From positions 10,097-21,189 of the forward strand of contig LGRX02035170.1 of the NCBI GenBank assembly GCA_001247695.2: a stretch of DNA of 11,093 nucleotides, given 5' to 3'. Below, in pieces: positions 1-9,200 of the stretch. The stretch is from Cymbomonas tetramitiformis. Taxonomy: Eukaryota > Chlorophyta > Pyramimonadophyceae > Pyramimonadales > Pyramimonadaceae. Position 1 is the first letter of the stretch. Each line of letters starts with the position of its first letter. The notes below the pieces were generated by a model. It was not told the DNA's origin. It saw only the letters and a list, made by a program, of their open reading frames with translations, and made no database searches. The translations under genes were made by a program, and so were the position numbers.

Positions 1-278
1 GAATCCCAACGGGCGACGCGGTCGAATTTTCGATCTCACGATCGCCGGACGCCAACGATGACAATGCCACTGCAGTCGCGTGTATGTACCACGACGCCAC
101 CCACGCGTTATGGCATGGCATGCTGGGAAGCAAAAAGCAAAGCACTGCTGCGCACATGATCCTGCGGTCATATGATGTAATGGCGATATCCATGTTAACA
201 TCGCATGGTAATTAATCGTGCTGTCCAAAAAGATCGACGCCTAGTGGAGATCGCATACTTGTGATCGACAGCGCCTAG

Positions 279-416
279 ACCTCTGACCTTTATAATCTTC
301 ACCCAAACCAAATTACCTTACTTACCTTACTACCTTTGACCTTTATAATCTTCACCCAAACCAAATTACCTTACTAACCTCTGACCTTTATAATCTTCAC
401 CCAAACCAAATTACCT
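279..416. repeat. Three copies of a ~45-bp pyrimidine-rich repeat
   Basis: Copies begin at about 279, 332 and 377. Each contains GACCTTTATAATCTTCACCC followed by AAACCAAATTACCT, and TTACC-rich spacers separate them. A fourth copy is at 674-726, just before satellite unit 2, and the TTACCTTA spacer also precedes later CAG runs. Confidence 0.9.
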
Positions 417-673
417 GCTGAAATCTGTATAGGCAGCCCTGACTGGGAGTCCCGGTGCAGGCCCCTATGACAGATTCCTAGGACCAACACTGGACTACTG
501 ACTGATCTGTAGGTTCGTACTGTGACACTCGCTGTGTCACAGGTAGGCTAGACACCGAGACCGTCCGAGACCGTTCCGGGTATATCTAGCTTAGGGTTTA
601 TTTATCTTATACAGTTTATCCACACGAGTACGGGACTTTCTGATATCTAGAGTACTTGGATATTCCGGTATTA
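417..673. other. Unrelated insert between 45-bp repeat copies, with stem-loops
   Basis: About 257 bp split the 45-bp repeat series and match nothing else here. ATTACCT is present at both edges. Inside are an imperfect inverted repeat (AATCTGTATAGG at 422-433 against CCTATGACAGATT at 464-476) and a perfect hairpin at 520-542 with 9-bp arms (CTGTGACAC/GTGTCACAG) and a 5-nt loop. A short CCGAGACCGT direct repeat lies near 550. There is no ORF. It could be a small non-autonomous mobile element or a unique relic. Confidence 0.5.
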
Positions 674-726
674 CCTACCTTTGACCTTTATAATCTTCAC
701 CCAAACCAAATTACCTTACCTTACCT
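674..726. repeat. Fourth copy of the ~45-bp repeat
   Basis: ACCTTTGACCTTTATAATCT recurs and leads through a TTACCTTACC run into the CAG tract of satellite unit 2. Confidence 0.85.
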
Positions 727-734
727 TAGTCAAT

Positions 735-755
735 CAGCAGCAGCAGCAGCAGCAG
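735..755. repeat. (CAG)7 microsatellite
   Basis: Seven perfect CAG triplets open satellite unit 2. Equivalent runs are at 1055-1081 (nine), 1522-1542 (seven), 1838-1855 (six) and 2153-2167 (five). Confidence 0.95.
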
Positions 756-2387
756 CAAAGCTCGAATCCCAACGGGCGGTACAGTCGAATTTTCCATCTC
801 ACGATCGCCAGACGCCAACGATGACAGTGCCACAACAGTCGCGTGTATGTACCACGACGCCACCCACGCGTTATGGCATGGCTTGCTGGGAAGCAAAAAG
901 CAAAGCACTGTCGCGCACATGATCCTGCGGTCATATGATGTGATGGCGATATCCGTGTTAACATCGCATGGTAATTAATTGTGCTGTCCAAATAGATCGA
1001 CGCCTAGTGGAGATCGCATATTTGTGATCGACAGCGCCTAGTACCTTAGTCAATCAGCAGCAGCAGCAGCAGCAGCAGCAGCAAAGCTCGAATCCCAACG
1101 GGCGATACAGTCGAATGTTTCATCTCACGATCGCCAGGCGCTAACGATGACAGTGCCACTGCAGTCGCGTACATTTATCGCGACGCCACCCACGCGTTAT
1201 GGCATGGCATGCTGGGAAGCAAAAGGCAAAGCACTGTCGCGCACATGATCCTGCGGTCATATGATGTAATGGCGAAAATGATTTAAACATCGCATGGCCG
1301 ACGCGATGTTCGGAAATCAGATAGATTCGCTTTTACATTGCATAGCAGACGCGAGGATCGAGAAATGTCAAATCATTAATGGAATGGCAGACTCGATGTT
1401 CATGTTCGGATCTCTCGAGTGCGCCACGTCGGCAAGATAAATAATCCCATCCACCGTCAGATGCGCCTAGTGGAGATCTTAATTTAAGATCGACCGGGCC
1501 TAGTACCTTACCTTAGTCAATCAGCAGCAGCAGCAGCAGCAGCAAAGCTCGAATCCCAACGGGCGATACAGTCGAATGTTCCATCTCACGATCGCCAGAC
1601 GCTAACGATGACAGTGCCACAACAGTCGCGTGTATGTACCACGACGCCACCCACGCGTTATGGCATGGCATGCTGGGAAGCAAAAAGCAAAGCACTGTCG
1701 CGCACATGATCCTGCGGTCATATGATGTAATGGCGATATCCATGTTAACATCGCATGGTAATTAATCGTGCTGTCCAAAAAGATCGACGCCTAGTGGAGA
1801 TCGCATATTTGTGATCGACAGCGCCTAGTACCTTAATCAGCAGCAGCAGCAGCAGCAAAGCTCGAATCCCAACGAACGACGCAGTCGAATTAACGATCTG
1901 ACGATATACAGACGCTAGCGATGACAGTGCCACAACAGTCGCGTGTATGTACCACGACGCCACCCACGCGTTATGGCATGGCATGCTGGGAAGCAAAAAG
2001 CGAAGCACTGTCGCACACATGATCCTGCGGTCAGATGATGTAATGGCGATATCCATGTTAACATCGCATGGTAATTAATCGTGCTGTCCAAAAAGATCGA
2101 CGCCTAGTGGAGATCGCATATTTGTGATCGACAGCGCCTAGTACTTAATCGGCAGCAGCAGCAGCAGCAAAGCGCGAATCCCAACGGGCGACACAGACGA
2201 ACTTCCGATCTCACGATCGCCAGACGCTAACGATGACAGTGTCACTGCAGTCGCGTACATTTATCGCGACGCCACCCTCGCGTTATGGCATGGCATGCTG
2301 GGAAGCAAAAAGCGAAGCACTGTCGCGCACATGATCCTACGGTCAGATGGCCTAGTGGAGATCTCTTTTTGAGATCGATCCGCCTAG

Positions 2388-2644
2388 TAACATTTATGGA
2401 CTATGCAAAGCTAAAGGTCAGGTCGTCAGGTCCTGCTCATGTCGATGTGTGTTGTGTCATCATCATCGGCATGTCGATGTGTCAACTGTCATCATCGTAG
2501 GGGTAGGAGACACCGTAAATTATTTGGTAGCCGGGGGCCGATTTGGGCCGTCCGGGATAATAAAAATATTAGTCATCATCATCGGCATGTCGATGTGTCA
2601 ACTGTCATCATCGTTCGCGTTCAACTCTATTCTTTCGATGCGAC
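2388..2644. other. Spacer after satellite, with perfect 43-bp direct repeat
   Basis: A 43-bp sequence (starting GTCATCATCATCGGCATGTC) is present identically at 2456-2498 and 2572-2614. A partial copy of its core, CATGTCGATGTGT, starts near 2439. An AT-rich stretch with AATAAAAATATT lies between the copies, near 2560. No gene is recognised. Confidence 0.85.
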
Positions 2645-2782
2645 ATGACAGATCTGAGCTACGCACCTCTGGATCTGAGCACTCAGCACGAGCAGCTCAT
2701 CACCGACAGCATCGGCAGTGACACCGCTAGTCCTAGAGCTACCGCTACCGATGAACTGAGATATGAATTTATGATACTGTGA
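2645..2782 (+). CDS. Small ORF, 45 codons, hypothetical
   Basis: An ATG-to-TGA frame encodes an acidic, soluble peptide beginning MTDLSYAPLDLSTQHEQLIT. It is not repeated in the satellite and resembles no family I know. It lies about 340 bp upstream of the transporter on the same strand, so it might be a remote 5' exon, an independent micro-ORF or chance. There is no supporting splice evidence. Confidence 0.15.
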   Translation: MTDLSYAPLDLSTQHEQLITDSIGSDTASPRATATDELRYEFMIL

Positions 2783-2788
2783 CACAGC

Positions 2789-2830
2789 CGAGCGACAGCG
2801 ACATCGACAGCGACAGCCCGAGCGACATCC
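2789..2830. repeat. Hexamer-like (AGCGAC/ATCGAC) run
   Basis: A short imperfect run of AGCGAC and ATCGAC hexamers, ending CCCGAGCGACATCC. In one + frame it would read SDSDIDSDSPSD, but no start or splice context supports translation. Confidence 0.6.
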
Positions 2831-2873
2831 ACAACAACAAGCATCGTGATTCCTGATAGCGCCATAGCATACG

Positions 2874-2898
2874 ATACAGTGTCACAGTGACACTGTAT
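2874..2898. promoter_or_regulatory. Perfect 25-bp palindrome upstream of the transporter gene
   Basis: ATACAGTGTCAC and its exact reverse complement GTGACACTGTAT flank a single central A. It lies about 220 bp upstream of the first possible start codon. It could be a dimeric factor's site, a cruciform or a repeat boundary. The palindrome is certain; its function is not known. Confidence 0.4.
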
Positions 2899-3121
2899 AT
2901 GATAAGATTAAGGATAGCAGCGGCAACGTTTCAACAAGAGACCGGAGCTTTTCAAAACGCCAGAGATAAGCAAGTGTGTTGTATGGACCAAGATGAACTT
3001 TGCAATTTCCCACGCCCATGGTCATACGCATCCACGAGGTGATTTTTATCTCCGATATCTCGTGAAAGAGTAGGATAGAAGGGCTGGATACCGCACAAGC
3101 TTGGCGGATACGCTATTTCCG
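2899..3121. other. Presumed 5' region of the transporter gene
   Basis: No repeat is seen, and there is no clear TATA box or initiator. A short frame starts at ATG 2983 (MDQDELCNFPRPWSYASTR) and meets TGA at 3040. It could be an upstream ORF. A GT at 3039 and an AG at 3077-3078 would join it in phase to exon 1, but the intron would be only 40 nt. Confidence 0.35.
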
Positions 3122-3243
3122 ATGTGTGTCGACCCGAACTCAGCTGATGAGGAAAACGGTACAAAACTTAAAAGATATTCCTGCAGCATGAAAGTGGAAA
3201 CTTCAAAATGTTTTCCGATTCTTCAATGGCTTCCCCGCTACAG
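3122..3243 (+). CDS. SLC26-like exon 1 (N-terminus)
   Basis: The exon encodes 40 residues plus two bases (phase 2) before a GTAATA donor. It ends in FPILQWLPRY, the pre-TM1 motif of SulP proteins, which anchors the frame. Two in-frame ATGs are possible. The one at 3122 gives a hydrophilic N-terminus starting MCVDPNSADEENGTK but has C at -3. The one at 3188 has A at -3 (AGCATGA) and leaves only 18 residues. The frame stays open upstream to a TAG at 3071, so an earlier exon spliced in after that point is not excluded. The part from 3188 to 3243 is certain; the true start is not. Confidence 0.75.
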
Positions 3244-6200
3244 GTAATAAATGCGCGCTTTAATCTCAGGACTACGGAGTGTTGGTACCGGTTTGCCTCC
3301 AACGCTCGGCTTTCTTCGGGTTGACGCCGCTTCAACAAAACAGGAGCCGTTGCATGCGTAGAAGAATAAGACGACTCGCAAATGAAAATCTCACTTGCAG
3401 TCCTCTTATCTGGCTGAACTGTTGAGGACTGCTGATGGTCAAGCCTGTCTCTGCAGCTTGGAAGACGCACGTGGCGACGCAGTTGCGGGGCTCACGGTCG
3501 CCTTGCTTCTCGTTCCTCAGGTCGCAAGGCTCAAAAGTCTCCCCTCGCAAAATTCAGCAGTTTCATTCGTTCAAAGTTTCAAATTTCAGTACAGCTTGAG
3601 CTTCACCTGCTGGATCTCCTCAATATCACAGAAAGCCAAAACATCTCTTCTCGTCAAGTTGTGTTCTTTGTCAGCAAAAACTTACTTGCATGGTTTCCGC
3701 TCACAACCTCAGTTGGTCCGCGGCTTCAGTCTGAAGGCTTGTGCAGTGCCCTGCCAAACGTTCGTGGCACACCACTCAGTCGTCCAACTCTGCCTTCGTT
3801 GGACGTATGTGCTGACATTATTTCTTCAAAACTAATGATTCAATCTGAAGCTGCGATTGAGCGTTCAAGTTGTGTCCCTGACCCAGGCCCTGGCATATGC
3901 CAGCCTCGCGAGCTTGCCATATCCATACGGTCTCTATGCTGGCTATATCGGTCCGCTGGTGTACTGTTTCTTGGGAACGGCCAAGGACATCACTGTTGGA
4001 CCGACTGCCATCATGTCCACACTTGTAGGCGCCGCAGCTCCTATGCAGGTACTTTAACTCCGCGTCCACGTGAGCTTACATCTCGAGTCTTATCATTGTA
4101 GGAACTGTTTCACCCTCCAGAACGGCACTGTTGGTTTGCGGCTTGGTCACCCTCTTTTTACTGTAACACTATTGTATTGTTGTCCGAATACAGGGCTGCG
4201 TCTCGATAGATGAGGATATGAATGAAAACTATGACGACTGTATCGATATCGCGCTGTCCCTGACCTTCCTGTCTGGTGCGCTGCCTCTCGCAATGTTCAG
4301 CGATGGGTGTTCTCGCAATGTCCAGCGATGGGTGCTCGTTCAACACAGTGGTATTGCCCAGTCTTGTGCCCTGAAGCGTGGCGTAGTGTGTGGCGACATC
4401 GGCAGGATGCTTTCAGCTGCTCCTTGGGGCTCTGGGGGCGGGCTTCGTTGTGGAGTTCATCAGTAACACGGTGCTGGAGGGATTTATCGCCGCGGCGGCA
4501 CTCTCCATCACGGTCGAGCAACTTCCGAAATTGATCGGTATGACGGACCACTGCCGGCACACTTTCACTGGAGGAATCATCGACATGGTATCCAAGATTG
4601 ATAGCGCGTCACTGTCAGTGGCGGGAGTCGGCGTGTGCTCCCTCCTCCTGCTGGAGGCGATGAAAAGGTGCGAGCTCGAGTCACGTGCTCTTCACACCCG
4701 TCAACGGTGTGCTGGAACAAGCTTCGCAACTATCGAAACTTACTAACAGGCGCAGGCGCCGCTTTCGCCATCCCTTTTGCAAGCTGCAAACCAGCACACC
4801 ATCGACACGCCTGGTCCTCGTCGCTCGCAGCAAAGAAGTCGAAGGAAAAAGTCTTAATTGACGGAATATCCACCGGTGTACTTCGTGCGCCACGCGCTGC
4901 TGCCTTGTCCGCCGAGGGTCGCCCAGGCAGCGCGCGTCCTGCTCCCTGCGCGCTCTCAGTCTGCCACCTCGGCGGACGTGTGCGCCTGTCGCCTCGCGCC
5001 GAAGACGAGGACCATCTTTTAGATCCTCACCACTACAAGGCACTGTCGGTGCATCCTCGCAGAGCCAAACCTACGTTCCCGGGCAACTCGATTGCTGCAG
5101 CCGTCTCGCTGGGTCGCAACGCCATCATAGTTGTGATCACGTTCTGCGTGTGTTACATCGGCACTGAGCAAGGTGCGATTGACCTTGAACAGAGCTGAGA
5201 GCCCGCGTCCCCACCACGAGCATTGCACGGCACGAGATGCGGAGGTCGCAGCGGAGTGCCGGAAGTTCGGTTGCGCAGAGCTGACGTCAGCCGCGCAAAC
5301 GCAAGTGCGAGGCCTGAAGGTGCCGGGGGCTTACTGCGGTACTCGAGGCGATCTGGAAGGGCGGCGAGTAGGGTGCAGCCCTGGGCCCCGCCTGGCCCAC
5401 TGCGCCGCGCGGGAGCACTCCGCTCCCAACACAGTGCTTCAGCGAAGGAAACCCAGGAGTGGGACTTGTGGCCGCGCCTTGTCAAATGGGATATTTTACG
5501 GGCTGGCACGAGTGGGTGTACTTGGCAGGAGGGGCTGTCTTCTGACATATCTGTGCCTCGCAGGTTGGGATATCCCGCGGCCTGAGAACATCGTCTCGGG
5601 GCTGCCTGCGCCCGGGATCCCAGACTTTAAGAAGGTAGGACTTTCTCTCCAGTGCCCGAGCTGGCCCGGCTTTGTGTGCATCGGCCCGCGCCCTCCTCGG
5701 CCCGGTGTTCGGGCGCTGCACATGGATTCCCCAGAGCCGTTCATCTCGCCCCAGGCTTGACGCTGGAAATGGACAGTGCTTTGAACCGGGCGCCTTGTGC
5801 GCCGGCGAAGTCGATTCTGAGGCTCGCACGTGTGTGTGCGAGGTATCACGACAAAGCAAGATTTGCTGCAGCTGTGCAGCTTCCCTTGATTGGTTTGGCA
5901 CAGTGAGCGAGCCTTGGTTGTCTGGCAGGACGCGCGCCTGGCGGTGTCTGCAGTCATCATAGGGTGCATCGGCTTCCTAGAGAACATTGCCATTGCCAAA
6001 TCCTTCGCCAAGACCAACAACTACAAGGTCGACGGCTCGCAGGTTCGGAGGCTTCCCCTGCCGCGCTTGCCCGCGCCCCAGAGCGGCAGCACTTGTGCCA
6101 CGGCGGGCTTGGAGCAGAAACGCACGGGCTCGAACACTTTGTGCTTCTCTTTGAATCCCTCGCTCAGCGCGTGCTCGATACCTGGCTCATCCTGAAGGTC

Positions 6201-9200
6201 GCCGGCTCATTGTCGTTGTCGGGTGAGATCTGCATCCGACTTGTCTCTTCTAGTCGCCCGCATGTTGGCTGTGGACGACCTTGTGTTGTGTCACTGGACA
6301 GTCCTCCCTGGTTCGGGTTTCGGAGGGACGTCAGGCCTAGGGCCGCGGCGCAGAAGCCGCGCGCTTCCCAGGCTCTGGCCTAGCTTGGTGCACACCGGGC
6401 ATCTCGAGAGCCTGCCTGCTTTCCATGCACTTGATTGGTGCACACCGGGCAAGTTTACTGGATGACTCCTCTTTAGGCCTCTGATGTAGATGAGTATGAC
6501 ATACATTGTGTGTGTGAATCGTGGCACTAGAAAGGGAGTGCATACCGCAGAGTACGCCACTGCATCCGAAATGGACAGCCAGCCAGCGAGTCTGGCGGCC
6601 GCACTTTCGTCCCAGCTTGCCGCGAGCCGTGAGAGGAGTGCGGGCTGGGGGCGGGCGGATTGCTCTCAGGAGCTGATCGCTATCGGCGGCATCAACATTC
6701 TGTCATCCTTTTTTTCATCATATCCAGTGACAGGTGTCCCATGCAGCGGCCCCCCAGCGTACCCCTGCTACCTCGTACCCCTCACAACACCCCTCGTGGT
6801 CCTGTGACAGTCAGCACTTCTGCTGGGCGTGGAGTGGTGCGGGCTGAGCGGCTCGGGCATACGGCGGCGCGGGGTGGGCCACACCAGGAAGCTTCAGTCG
6901 CACAGCAGTCAACTCATCTTCCGGTTGGTGCCTCTCCCTGCCAGCTACTTATTTGCCTGCTTCCTACCGGGGCATCCGTCATGCGGTTGAGGTGATGCGT
7001 CATGGCGTGTCCACGTGGGCGCTCACGCTGGCCTGCCCTGGTGCTCTGCTGGTCACCCGGCGCGCGCTGGCCTGCATCGCATATTCAAAGACGCTGTTCA
7101 CAAATTGCACCAACATGTTTCAAGAAAACTTTGTATGCCCCATTTATTTTCAATCTCACGCAAATATCTGCAATACTGCAACACATGCTATCTTTTCCTC
7201 TAATCCAATATTTGCAGTGATGGAATCGGAAAGTGCAACTGGCCGGATTTGATTCACACTGCATCTCGTCGCCCGCAATACGGACGCAAGCTGCTCCCTG
7301 TACTCGAATTGCGCGCTACTCGCATTCCAGCAGCTTCACAGATGCGGGCAGGCTCCTGGCGGCGGCCGTGTGGAGCGCGCGGCGGAGACCGGAGCAGCAT
7401 CCGAGGGCACGTCGCGGGCCGCGGGCGCAGGAGTGCGCACGCCCATGGGCGGTATGGTGACATCCGGGGTGGTGATCTTTGCATTGTACGTATTGACCCC
7501 GTTGATACAATACATTCCGAAGACAGCGCTCGCCGCCATTATCATCCCAGCAGTGCTCACCATGCCGAAGCTGGACATACCCCTGGTGCGCGGCCCGCCC
7601 GGACCCTGGCTTTCAATCTGCTGCGCGACCTCTGACTGACAGGCCCCCCTCTGTGTTGTGGCGAGGCAGGTGCCACCCAGCTGCAGGCGTCACCTCCGTG
7701 GGCCATGTATCTGCAGATAGTGGCCCGTGTATCCCTCGTGTCCGGACAACTCGGTCGGCATTCTTGTAGTGGCCCATGTATCTACAGATAGGGGCCCGTG
7801 TATCTGCAGATAGGGGCCCATGTATCTGCAGATAGTGGCCCGTGTATCTGCAGATAGTGGCCCGTGTATCCCTCGTGTCCGGACAACTCGGTCGGCATTG
7901 TTGTAGTGGCTCATGATCTACAGATAGGGGCCCGTGTATCTGCAGATAGTGGCCCGTGTATCCCTCGTGTCCGGACACCTCGGTCGGCATTGTTGTAGTG
8001 GCCCATGTATCTGCAGATAGGGGCCCGTGTATCTGCAGATAGGGGCCCGTGTATCTGCAGATAGTGGCCCGTGTATCCCTCGTGTCCGGACAACTCGGTC
8101 GGCATTCTTGTAGTGGCCCATGTATCTACATTTGAGGGAGGATCGCAGTTTGGGTGACAGCTGCTGCTTGAGGGGGGAGAGGGCCGCAGGAGCTAGAATT
8201 GCAGTTTGGGTGATAGCTGCTGCTTGAGGGGGAGAGGTCCAGGAGCTAGAATTGCAGTTTGGGTGATAGCTGCTGCTTGAGAGGGGAGAGGGCCGCAGGA
8301 GCTAGGATTGCAGTTTGGGTGACAGCTGCTGCTTGAGAGGGGAGAGGGCCGCAGGAGCTATGGAGAAACATGCCGGTCGAGCTGTTTGGAGCCTACATAC
8401 CCACCTTCGTGGCATGCCTGTGGAGCTTGGAGTACGGCATCCTCGTTGGGTGCGGGTGCTCCGTCCTGACGGTGCTCTACAGGTGCCTCTTCATTCCTTA
8501 GGGCGGCAGGTGGCAAGTGCATGTATGGCCTGTGGTGGGTGAACGGCACGCTTAAGGCGTGGGCGCATGCACGCTGGATGCTGCGGAACATCTGTGCACG
8601 CGCAGGAGCTACTTCCTCAAGTCCAGACTGAGCCCTATTTTACCGCATTTCCCACTCAAGTCCCGACTGAGCCCTATTTTACCGCATTCCCCACTCAAGT
8701 CCAGACTGAGCCCTATTTTACCGCATTTCCCACTCAAGTCCAGACTGAGCCCTATTTACCGCATTCCCACTCAAGTCCAGCCTGAGCCCTATTTTACCGC
8801 ATTTCCCACACAAGTCCAGACTGAGCCCTATTTTACCGCATTTCCCACTCAAGTCCAGACTGAGCCCTATTTTACCGCATTCCCCCACTCAAGTCCCGAC
8901 TGAGCCCTATTTTACCGCATTCCCCACTCAAGTCCAGACTGAGCCCTATTTTACCGCATTCCCACTCAAGTCCAGACTGAGCCCTATTTTATCCTCATTC
9001 CCCACACAAGTCCAGACTGAGCCCTATTTTACCGCATTCCCCACTCAAGTCCAGACTGAGCCCTATTTTACCGCATTTCCGGGGGTAGGGGGCGTGCTGC
9101 CATATTTTGATCGTCTCATAAGTGATCATGCTTATGAAGCGCTCAGTATCTCAGGCAACATGTAACAATTCCGCGCCGTAGCGAGCATAATCTTGTGGCC

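Larger units (their letters stand above)
1..2387. repeat. Tandem array of six ~300-bp satellite units
   Basis: Units run 1-278 (cut by the window edge), 735-1041, 1055-1502, 1522-1828, 1838-2141 and 2153-2387. Units 2-6 open with (CAG)n-CAAAG, all continue through CGAATCCCAACG, a block with TACCACGACGCCACC, GTTATGGCATGGCATGCTGG and ATGATCCTGCGGTCA, and all end in a GCCTAG-bounded cassette. Units 2, 4 and 5 are nearly uniform at 304-307 bp. Unit 3 has about 180 bp of different sequence in its 3' part (about 1273-1455). Unit 6 lacks the middle part. No coding role is supported. Confidence 0.95.

Noticed and set aside
589..600. TTAGGGTTTA as telomeric repeat
   Set aside because: A single occurrence, not an array.
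726..2056. Similar minus-strand ORFs of 64-103 codons in satellite units 2, 4 and 5 (MCATVLCFLLPS ... poly-Leu)
   Set aside because: They follow from near-identity of the DNA repeats; the Leu run is the CAG tract read backwards. In units 3 and 6 the frame is interrupted in the ACATTTATCGCG variant, so there is no sign of coding constraint.
3818..4069. 83-codon minus-strand ORF
   Set aside because: It is antisense to exon 3, the most conserved SulP block, and is a shadow frame.
4707..4746. Peptide STVCWNKLRNYRNLLTG as an alternative exon 6
   Set aside because: It resembles a transporter loop at first sight, but it leaves an intron of only ~40 nt and has no acceptor of the right phase. It also overlaps the TACTAAC branch-point-like sequence.
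5890..5928. Upstream extension of exon 9 (ALVVWQ before DARLAV)
   Set aside because: The frame is closed by TGA at 5887-5889, and the only AG between (5902-5903) gives a phase that does not match exon 8.
7613..8121. Minus-strand ORFs with YLQIHGP/GHYLQIHG repeats
   Set aside because: They lie fully inside the intron 12 minisatellite and change frame at each subunit indel; no start context or domain.
8559..8903. 13-residue peptide repeats (PILPHFPLKSRLS, PYFTAFPTQVQTE)
   Set aside because: 39 bp is a multiple of three, so the array is open in several frames at once. Units of other lengths break them, and the stretch lies between two phase-matched exons.
8617..9080. CRISPR-like direct repeats
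   Set aside because: Units are head-to-tail with no unique spacers, and the setting is a eukaryotic intron.
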